Assembly (NCBI RefSeq): GCF_046156175.1
Contig: NZ_JAYLVL010000001.1
Location: 496,001-560,000 of the forward strand
Source of the DNA: Lacisediminihabitans sp046156175
Lineage (GTDB): Bacteria; Actinomycetota; Actinomycetes; Actinomycetales; Microbacteriaceae
DNA length: 64,000 bases
Direction of reading: 5' to 3'
Part shown: positions 58,117 to 64,000 of the stretch, one piece after another
Layout of the letters: every line of letters starts with the position of its first letter
Position numbering within the stretch: the stretch's first letter is position 1
Translations under genes and position numbers: made by a program
Notes under the pieces: model-generated
What the model was told of the DNA's origin: nothing
Database searches by the model: none
The model's input: only the letters and a program-made list of their open reading frames with translations

Positions 58117-59134
58117 GATAATTCACGACCAATCCGATCAGGGCGCTCAGCAACCCGACGATCACGGTGAGTTGCACCAGTACCTTCGCCCGGAAGGTGG
58201 TGCGCATGAGGGTGAGCATCTTGATGTCGATGATCGGCCCGAAGACGAGGAACACCGCGATGGAACCCGGCATGAAGGTGCTGGCGAAGGGCAGGATGAA
58301 GAACGAGTCGACATTGGAGCAGACGGAGATCACGAACGCGAGCACCATCATCGCGAGAATCGACCAGAGCGGGTTGCTGCCGAGACTCAGCAGCACCGCG
58401 CGGGGCACCGCCACCTGCACGAGGCCGGCGATGAGCGACCCGATGAACAGTGCCGGCATGATCACAGCGCTCTCGCGGGTGAAGAGTTCCACGCTCTTCT
58501 GCCAGCGGGTCTGGTCGTGTTCGTGCCCGTCGGGCAGTCGGCAGTCGGCGGCGAAGCGGTCGGTGAGCAGGCTGTCCTGGGCGGGATGCTTCGAAAAGAG
58601 CCATCCGATCACGTTGGCGATCACGAATCCGCCCACCAGGCGTGCCGCGAAGACCCAGCTGTCGAAACCGAAGGCCTGCCCGGTAGTGAGGATCGTGATC
58701 GGATTCACGATCGGCGCGGCAAGGAGAAAAGTCATCGACTCCGAAACGGTGAATCCCTTCACCATCAGCCCGCGCGCCAGCGGTACGTTGCCGCACTCGC
58801 AGACCGGCAGGAAGATGCCGAGGAAGGAGATCGTGGCCCGCCGCAAGAAGGCATTGCGCGGAAGGATCCGCATGATCCAGCGGTCGGGAATCCAGACCTG
58901 CACGAGGATCGACAGCACGATCCCCAGAATCACGAACGGCAGGGACTCGATGATCACGCTGATCGACAGCGTGAGCAGGTCCTGCACGCGGCTGGGCAGC
59001 GACCAGGGTCCGAGCGCGGGAGTGAAGGCACGCACGGCGAAGATCCCGATGATGCCGGTGAGCCCGAGCGAAAGCCCCACCACGGTGGGCGTCCGGATGC
59101 CGCTTCGCTCGCGCTCTGCTACCCGGATGCCCAC
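58109..59134 (-). CDS. Permease (DUF318/PF03773 family)
   Basis: A 341-residue permease with eight to nine spans. The hallmark IFLPVCECGNVPLARGLM (~108-125, Cys pair) and AAPIVNPITILTTGQAFG (~138) repeat in the second half as ISVCSNVDSFFILPFAS and LVFGPIIDIKMLTLM. A HEHDQTRW loop lies between halves. Members are linked to export of metal or arsenic species or unknown solutes. GTG 59134 fits TAGGAT at 7 nt spacing (leaderless). It heads a three-gene operon with TIGR03943 and the propeller protein by overlaps. Confidence 0.9.
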   Translation of the reverse strand: MGIRVAERERSGIRTPTVVGLSLGLTGIIGIFAVRAFTPALGPWSLPSRVQDLLTLSISVIIESLPFVILGIVLSILVQVWIPDRWIMRILPRNAFLRRATISFLGIFLPVCECGNVPLARGLMVKGFTVSESMTFLLAAPIVNPITILTTGQAFGFDSWVFAARLVGGFVIANVIGWLFSKHPAQDSLLTDRFAADCRLPDGHEHDQTRWQKSVELFTRESAVIMPALFIGSLIAGLVQVAVPRAVLLSLGSNPLWSILAMMVLAFVISVCSNVDSFFILPFASTFMPGSIAVFLVFGPIIDIKMLTLMRTTFRAKVLVQLTVIVGLLSALIGLVVNYLA

Positions 59135-59141
59135 CTGCGGA

Positions 59142-59147
59142 ATCCTA
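59142..59147 (-). promoter_or_regulatory. -10 box of leaderless permease promoter
   Basis: TAGGAT on the minus strand, 7 nt before GTG 59134. Confidence 0.5.
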
Positions 59148-59179
59148 CGACGTGACGCTGTCTACGCCACCTCGGCTCG

Positions 59180-61927
59180 CTACTCTGGCGCGGAACCCTT
59201 GGACTGCTCGGACTGCTCGGACTGCTCAGACTGCTCAGGCTGCTCGGTGGTTCGAACGGTACCGGCGCTGGAGGCGCGGCGAGAGACGCGTGAGCGCCCC
59301 TGCCCCGGCTGCTTCGGTTCGGGAAGGGCATCGAGCACCGAATCGAGGATCTGCTCGGCATCGTGGGTGGAGATGCGTCGCGGTCCCCGCGAGTTCTTCT
59401 TCACCGGGATGTCCAGGATCTCGACGGCAGCCTCGGCCGCGGCGATCGTCACGGCCTCGACCTGGGGCGACTCGACAGCAGCCACCGGAGCGGACTCGAC
59501 GGCGACCGCGGATGCCGTGACATCCTTGGCCGGAGCATCGGAGGCCACGACGGCGGGCTCGTCGACGTGCGCGTGCGCGATCGTGGAGGCCGCGATCTGG
59601 GCGAGGGCGTTCTTCACGTCGTCGGTGATGGCGTGGGTTCCACCGTTGGGCTTCTGCGCGGTCGACGAACCGTTGTTCGACGAGCCGTTCGAGCGCCCGG
59701 AATCGTTGCCGCCGTTGCCATTGCCGCCTTTGCCGCGTCCGCGACGGGGAGTCTCGGGCTGGGCGGACTGGCGGTGACGCACTACCGGGTCGTGATGGAT
59801 GATGATGCCGCGTCCCGCACAGAACTCGCAGGGTTCGCTGAATGACTCGATGAGGCCGAGCCCGAGCTTCTTGCGCGTCATCTGCACCAGGCCGAGTGAG
59901 GTGACCTCGGCGACCTGGTGCTTTGTGCGGTCGCGGCTCAGGCACTCGACGAGCCGACGCAACACGAGGTCGCGGTTCGACTCGAGCACCATGTCGATGA
60001 AGTCGACGACGATGATGCCGCCGATGTCGCGCAGACGCAGCTGGCGCACGATCTCTTCGGCCGACTCGAGGTTGTTCTTCGTCACGGTCTCTTCGAGGTT
60101 TCCGCCCGAGCCGACGAACTTGCCGGTGTTGACGTCCACGACGGTCATTGCCTCGGTGCGGTCGATGACGAGCGAACCACCCGAAGGCAACCACACCTTG
60201 CGGTCGAGAGCCTTCTCGATCTGCTCGGTGATGCGGTACTCGTCGAACGAGTCGACGGTGCCCTCATAGGTCTTCAGCCGGTCCACGAGATCGGGGGCCA
60301 CCTGCGAGAGGTAGGTCTTGATTGTTGCTTCGGCATCCTCGCCATCGATGACCAGCTCGTGGAAGTCCTCGTTGAAGACATCTCGCACGATCTTGACCAG
60401 GAGGTCTGGCTCGCTGTGCAGCAGGGCCGGCGCCTGCACCGTTTCCAGGGTGGCGCTGATCGCGGCCCACTGCGCGGTGAGACGGTTGACATCGAGGGTG
60501 AGCTGCTCGTCGGTCGCGCCTTCGGCAGCGGTGCGCACGATGACGCCGACGTTCTCGGGGAGCACCTCTTTGAGGATCTTCTTCAGACGGGCGCGCTCGG
60601 TGTCGGGGAGCTTTCGGCTGATGCCGTTCATCGAGCCGTTCGGCACGTATACGAGGTAGCGACCGGGCAGGCTGACCTGGCTGGTGAGGCGGGCGCCCTT
60701 ATGGCCGACCGGATCCTTCGTCACCTGCACGAGCACCTTGTCGCCCGGCTTGAGGGCGAGCTCGATGCGACGGGCCTGGCTCTTGCCATCGGCGGAGTTC
60801 TCCGCCGCGGCCTCCCAGTCGACCTCGCCGGAGTAGAGCACGGCGTTGCGGCCGCGCCCGATGTCGACGAAGGCTGCCTCCATGCTCGGGAGCACGTTCT
60901 GCACGCGACCGAGGTAGACGTTGCCGATCAGGCTGGCATCCGCCGCCTTGGCGACGTAGTGCTCGACGAGCACGCCGTCTTCGAGCACGCCGATCTGGAT
61001 GCGGTTGAACTTGGAGCTCACGACCATCTTGCGGTCGACGCTCTCGCGGCGGGCCAGGAACTCGGCCTCGGTGATGACCGGGCGACGGCGGCCGGCGTCA
61101 CGGCCGTCGCGGCGGCGCTGCTTCTTCGCTTCGAGCCGGGTGGAGCCGCGTACCTTGGTCGGTTCGTTGCTGAGTTCGGGCGCCGGACGCGGCGTGCGCA
61201 CCTTGACGACGGTGTTGGTCGGGTTGGAGTTGCCCGAGTTGCCACCGTTCGAATCGCGGTCTTCATCCCCGGCACGACGGCGTGAACGGCGGCGCAGCGT
61301 CGTCTGCTCGCCGTCGTCGTCCCGCTGGTCGCGGTCAGAGTTTCGATCGTCGTTGCGATCAGTGGTGCGGTCGTTTCGGCTGTTGCGGGAGTTCCGCGAC
61401 GTCCTGTTGTTGTCTCGGGGCTCGTCGTCGAAGTCGTCGTCCCGGTCGGGCCGCGGTGGGAGCACCGGCAGGTCGGGAGCCTGGAAGAGCAGGGACGTGG
61501 TCGGGCGCGCGATCGGCGCCTTCTTCGTCGCCGCGGCCGTCGGCTCGGTCACCTTCTCGGCGGTCGAATCGTCGGACTTAGCGGCATCCTGCTTCGCCGC
61601 GGTCCGGCGGGCCGGAGCGCGCTTGGCCGGGGCGTCGGAGGTCGCCGCTGCGGCGCTAGCGCCCGCTGCGGTGTCGGTGCCCGCTGCAGCCTTGGGCTGC
61701 TCGGCCTTCGCTTGCCTGGCCGGCGCTTCATCGGCCTGCGGAGCGGCGGATGCCGCCGGCTGCTTGGCCGCCGCTGCGGGTTCCGGAGCTTTCACCGGTT
61801 GCACATCAGCCGTCGGTTCCGGAGCCGCTGTGGGCTTGGATGCCCGGCGTGATCCGAAGAGGCGTGAACGCTTTTTCGGTTCGTTCTGCGCCGAACCGTC
61901 GTTGTTGTTTGTAGTTGTCTCCACCAT
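59180..61927 (-). CDS. rne: Ribonuclease E/G family endoribonuclease
   Basis: A 915-residue actinobacterial RNase E/G. The catalytic core lies centrally (~275-740) between two disordered arms. The N-arm is Ala/Pro/Lys-rich and then Arg/Asp/Asn-rich (~1-270). In the core the S1-like part has GNVYLGRVQNVLPSMEAAFVDIGRGRNA (~333-360), the 5'-sensor region follows, the catalytic Asp residues lie in TVVDVNTGKF and IVVDFIDMV, and the zinc-link is CEFCAGRG (CxxC). The C-arm ends in E-Q-S repeats. It initiates mRNA decay and rRNA processing. GGAG lies 10 nt before the ATG. A 420-bp gap upstream may hold a long regulated leader. Confidence 0.96.
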   Translation of the reverse strand: MVETTTNNNDGSAQNEPKKRSRLFGSRRASKPTAAPEPTADVQPVKAPEPAAAAKQPAASAAPQADEAPARQAKAEQPKAAAGTDTAAGASAAAATSDAPAKRAPARRTAAKQDAAKSDDSTAEKVTEPTAAATKKAPIARPTTSLLFQAPDLPVLPPRPDRDDDFDDEPRDNNRTSRNSRNSRNDRTTDRNDDRNSDRDQRDDDGEQTTLRRRSRRRAGDEDRDSNGGNSGNSNPTNTVVKVRTPRPAPELSNEPTKVRGSTRLEAKKQRRRDGRDAGRRRPVITEAEFLARRESVDRKMVVSSKFNRIQIGVLEDGVLVEHYVAKAADASLIGNVYLGRVQNVLPSMEAAFVDIGRGRNAVLYSGEVDWEAAAENSADGKSQARRIELALKPGDKVLVQVTKDPVGHKGARLTSQVSLPGRYLVYVPNGSMNGISRKLPDTERARLKKILKEVLPENVGVIVRTAAEGATDEQLTLDVNRLTAQWAAISATLETVQAPALLHSEPDLLVKIVRDVFNEDFHELVIDGEDAEATIKTYLSQVAPDLVDRLKTYEGTVDSFDEYRITEQIEKALDRKVWLPSGGSLVIDRTEAMTVVDVNTGKFVGSGGNLEETVTKNNLESAEEIVRQLRLRDIGGIIVVDFIDMVLESNRDLVLRRLVECLSRDRTKHQVAEVTSLGLVQMTRKKLGLGLIESFSEPCEFCAGRGIIIHHDPVVRHRQSAQPETPRRGRGKGGNGNGGNDSGRSNGSSNNGSSTAQKPNGGTHAITDDVKNALAQIAASTIAHAHVDEPAVVASDAPAKDVTASAVAVESAPVAAVESPQVEAVTIAAAEAAVEILDIPVKKNSRGPRRISTHDAEQILDSVLDALPEPKQPGQGRSRVSRRASSAGTVRTTEQPEQSEQSEQSEQSKGSAPE
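59201..59245. repeat. Five 9-bp tandem units at the 3' end of rne
   Basis: GGACTGCTC and close variants repeat five times and encode E-Q-S/E-Q-P tripeptides in the disordered tail of RNase E. Confidence 0.85.
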
Positions 61928-62347
61928 CGCTGGTGCACTCCTAGCCCGGTACGGGAAGCCGCGCGACCCGTCGGGTACTCTCTCGTCGCGGTTTTCGACT
62001 CCGGCGGTTCTGGCCTCGGTCGATGTGCCGCTAATTCTTCGCTCTGAAACCGAACCCCGGCCCCCGGTCGCTGTGACACGCTGGGGCTGGCTCTGGTCTC
62101 GTTCGCTTGTCTTGGTGATTCTGTTCGGAACTCGCTATCCGACACGCTCTCGATGGGGATCGATCCTTGGGCGGATCGAAGCCGATTCAGCGCGGCCCGG
62201 TGTTGTGTTCGGCAACCCTCAGGTTTCGTCACACAGTGCCCGGTAAGCATTCTTTGGCGTCATATCGAGCGCGGCTCGGATGACTTCTCCAAATTATCGC
62301 ATGCCTTGCCAGTTACGCCGCATTTGGCTCATGCAATAATCCTCAGG
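61928..62347. other. Divergent intergenic region rne / VKOR
   Basis: 420 bp with no supported gene. Near the right end it becomes AT-richer (AAATTATCGCATG at about 62290; CAATAAT at 62334), where divergent promoters would fit. If rne starts there, its leader would be about 350 nt. An ORF covering part of this stretch in front of the VKOR gene has no protein-like features. Confidence 0.5.
62335..62340 (+). promoter_or_regulatory. -10-like box before the VKOR gene
   Basis: AATAAT ends 7 nt before GTG 62348, the spacing expected for a leaderless message. Confidence 0.4.
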
Positions 62348-63349
62348 GTGACCACGACCCCACCGGCGACTCCCTCCCGCCGTGGCACTCTCCTCCTCAC
62401 CGCGACCGGTGCCGCCGGAGTTCTCGTCTCCTTCGCGAGCACGGCGATCGCCTTCGTTGGCATCGAGTCGGCGAGCGGTATCCCCAAGCTGCTCGGCGCG
62501 GACAACGAACTCGGATACCCGTCATCCGCCTTCTCGATGGCCCTCTTCGTGATCGCCCTCACGGTCGGTGCCGCGCAATTCTCCGGTGCAAGCATCTCCG
62601 CTGGCTGGTGGCGCGCCATTGCCACGATTTTCGCCGTCGGAGTGCTCTTCCAGGTCTGGGCCCTGTATCTCGCGGTAGTGCCGCACCTCGCCGTGTCCTG
62701 GCTTCTCGCAGCGCAGCTCCTGCTCATGGCCCTCGTCTTCGCGCTGGCCGTGCCACGGCTCCGTCGGGACGGGCGGCCCCTCGAGCTCGGGATGTTCCTT
62801 GCCGTGGCATCCGTCGCCGGGTTCTTCGCGGCCTTCCGCCTCACCGTCGACAAGGTCGGAACCTTCACCACTCCGGACGTCGCGCCCTCGTGCAACGTGA
62901 GCGTCCTCGTGCAGTGCGGCAAGAATCTCTCCTCGTGGCAGGGCTCGCTGTTCGGCTTCCCGAATCCGCTCATCGGCGTGGGCGGGTGGATGGCCATGTT
63001 CATGATCGCCGTGCTCATCATCAGCGGCGTGACCTTCGCGCGCTGGTTCTGGATCGCGCTCAATGTGGGCATCACCCTCGCTCTCGCATTCGTGATCTTC
63101 CTGATCACCGAGAGCATCTTCGTGCTCGGCACTCTCTGCCCATGGTGCATGGCCACCTGGTCGGTGGTGATCCCCTCGTTCTGGCTGATCACCTTCTTCA
63201 ACCTCAAGTCCGGACACATTCCCGTTTCGGCACGCGTCCGCGATCTCGGCGCGGCGGCCTATGGATACGTCCCGCTCATCACCCTCGTGAGCTACGTGGT
63301 GGTCGCCGCCATCGCGCAGGTTCAGCTCGATGTCATCCATCGCCTCTGA
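62348..63349 (+). CDS. Vitamin K epoxide reductase (VKOR) family protein
   Basis: A 333-residue membrane protein with about nine predicted spans: four N-terminal spans (~15-150) precede the VKOR core. The core has SCNVSVLVQCGKNLSSWQGS (~180, loop Cys pair and the Trp/Ser typical of VKOR), FPNPLIGVGGW, and the active-site LCPWCMATW (CxxC, ~260). VKOR reoxidises DsbA-like proteins using quinone. The gene for a DsbA-like thioredoxin-fold protein follows after 104 bp, so this is the extracytoplasmic disulfide-forming pair. GTG 62348 is chosen with a leaderless box. The extra N-terminal spans are unusual compared with minimal VKOR. Confidence 0.93.
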   Translation: MTTTPPATPSRRGTLLLTATGAAGVLVSFASTAIAFVGIESASGIPKLLGADNELGYPSSAFSMALFVIALTVGAAQFSGASISAGWWRAIATIFAVGVLFQVWALYLAVVPHLAVSWLLAAQLLLMALVFALAVPRLRRDGRPLELGMFLAVASVAGFFAAFRLTVDKVGTFTTPDVAPSCNVSVLVQCGKNLSSWQGSLFGFPNPLIGVGGWMAMFMIAVLIISGVTFARWFWIALNVGITLALAFVIFLITESIFVLGTLCPWCMATWSVVIPSFWLITFFNLKSGHIPVSARVRDLGAAAYGYVPLITLVSYVVVAAIAQVQLDVIHRL

Positions 63350-63453
63350 ACTCCGCCAGTGAATATTCAGCCTCCACCGTGATCCGTCCCAGCTTCACCC
63401 CGTAATTTTTGCCCAGATTTTCGTCCATCTCACAGAACGTTGGTTACCGACAC

Positions 63454-64000
63454 ATGGCTGCTTCCGGCACTTCGAACTCCCCGCAAGGCAAGAAGGATCG
63501 ACGGGAGGCCGCCCGCGAGACCGCGCGCATCGAACGCGAGGCCGAGAAGAGGCGCCAGCGTCGCAACAAGATCCTGCTGCAGGGTGGCATAGGTATCGCC
63601 ATCCTCGCGGTCATCGCGATAGTGGTGGCGATCGTCGTGCAGCCCGCCGCACCCGGGGCTCCCGGCCCGAAGAACATGGCGAGCAGCGGCATCCTCTTCA
63701 CCGGCAAGGGCGGTGTGGCCAACCCCACGACCACCGCAGCGGCCTCGGCCGACGGCAAGCCGAAGGCGACGAAGACCGACGCCTCCGACGGGCTCGCCCA
63801 CATTGTCACCTACGTTGACTGGGCCTGCCCGGCCTGCAAGTCATTCGAAGCCACCTACGCCGCGCAGATCCAGCAGCTCGTCGCGAGCGGATCGGCCACG
63901 CTCGAGGTGCATCCCGTCTCGATTCTCGACCGCAACTACCTGACCAGCCGCTATGCGAGCCGCGCCGCCAATGCGGCCGCCTGCATTGCGAACTACGACC
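63454..64000 (+). CDS. DsbA-like thioredoxin-fold protein (3' end beyond window)
   Basis: At least 182 residues are visible; the gene runs off the right edge. A charged cytosolic N-terminus (KKDRREAARETARIEREAEKR, in part) is followed by one span (ILLQGGIGIAILAVIAIVVAI, in part, ~41-61), a linker and the thioredoxin-like domain with HIVTYVDWACPACKSFEATY (CPAC, ~122). It is an N-terminally anchored thiol oxidase on the outer face of the membrane, probably kept oxidised by the VKOR encoded upstream. The C-terminal part with the cis-Pro loop is not visible. Confidence 0.92.
   Translation, partial: MAASGTSNSPQGKKDRREAARETARIEREAEKRRQRRNKILLQGGIGIAILAVIAIVVAIVVQPAAPGAPGPKNMASSGILFTGKGGVANPTTTAAASADGKPKATKTDASDGLAHIVTYVDWACPACKSFEATYAAQIQQLVASGSATLEVHPVSILDRNYLTSRYASRAANAAACIANYD

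Noticed and set aside
59918..61285. 455-codon plus-strand frame opposite RNase E
   Set aside because: Antisense shadow; RNase E core motifs are on the minus strand.

Overview
The window is high-GC, densely packed actinobacterial DNA. It looks like Microbacteriaceae (Leifsonia/Salinibacterium-type). The evidence is the rplU-rpmA-obgE-proB-proA-nadD-rsfS housekeeping order, an RNase E/G upstream of it, a DUF3516 helicase, a RamB/ScfR-type regulator beside the glyoxylate-shunt genes, a palindromic intergenic element of the kind common in that family, and frequent leaderless genes with TANNNT boxes 5-8 nt before the start codon. No plasmid, phage or CRISPR features were seen. Most of the window reads as chromosomal core plus accessory catabolic operons.

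Layout. 1-4028 (minus): partial DUF3516 helicase, nucleoside hydrolase, and a large membrane protein with an alpha/beta-hydrolase-like domain. 4175-5644: an unusual two-domain SDR protein. 5876-10433: glyoxylate shunt (aceA, malate synthase) diverging from a RamB-like regulator, with a palindromic operator candidate between them. 10527-15991: seven tightly coupled genes (Zn alcohol dehydrogenase, SDR, MaoC hydratase, small membrane protein, hotdog thioesterase, phosphotransferase, acyl-CoA dehydrogenase), probably for alcohol/acyl-CoA catabolism feeding acetyl-CoA to the shunt. 16020-18547: Lrp regulator, ornithine cyclodeaminase and a CtlX-type hydrolase, a likely citrulline-to-ornithine-to-proline route. 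A 15-bp tandem repeat follows that re-copies the ctlX stop region.

19124-25595: two secreted phosphoesterases, an SDR, a VOC protein, a decayed epimerase gene, a membrane-anchored esterase and a DUF3566 membrane protein. This part has more noncoding DNA and looks more plastic. 25856-29591: LuxR-type two-component system divergent from a MacB/FtsX-like ABC exporter. 29690-36751: TetR with two SDRs, an MDR reductase, a lone ABC-type ATPase, a PrmC-related methyltransferase, an alpha/beta hydrolase and a Baeyer-Villiger-type monooxygenase. A TetR-like palindrome (31817) closely matches one upstream of the 10527 operon, suggesting one regulon.

36865-44929: LCP ligase, DUF2090 aldolase-like protein, universal stress protein overlapping a P-type metal ATPase, a soluble Ser/Thr kinase-GAF protein, and an FMN-binding lipoprotein-like/ferric-reductase-like electron-transfer pair. 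45234-45307: tRNA-Ala(GGC). 46002-54800 (minus): housekeeping cluster including a 725-residue Pro/Ala-rich membrane protein with minisatellite repeats. 54944-61927: membrane proteins, DUF4031, a permease/TIGR03943/beta-propeller-like operon and RNase E/G. 62348-64000: VKOR and the start of a DsbA-like thioredoxin-fold protein for extracytoplasmic disulfide formation.

Assignments rest on reading motifs and context only. No database search or computation was run. Starts were chosen from Shine-Dalgarno (SD) sequences, overlaps and leaderless promoter boxes.
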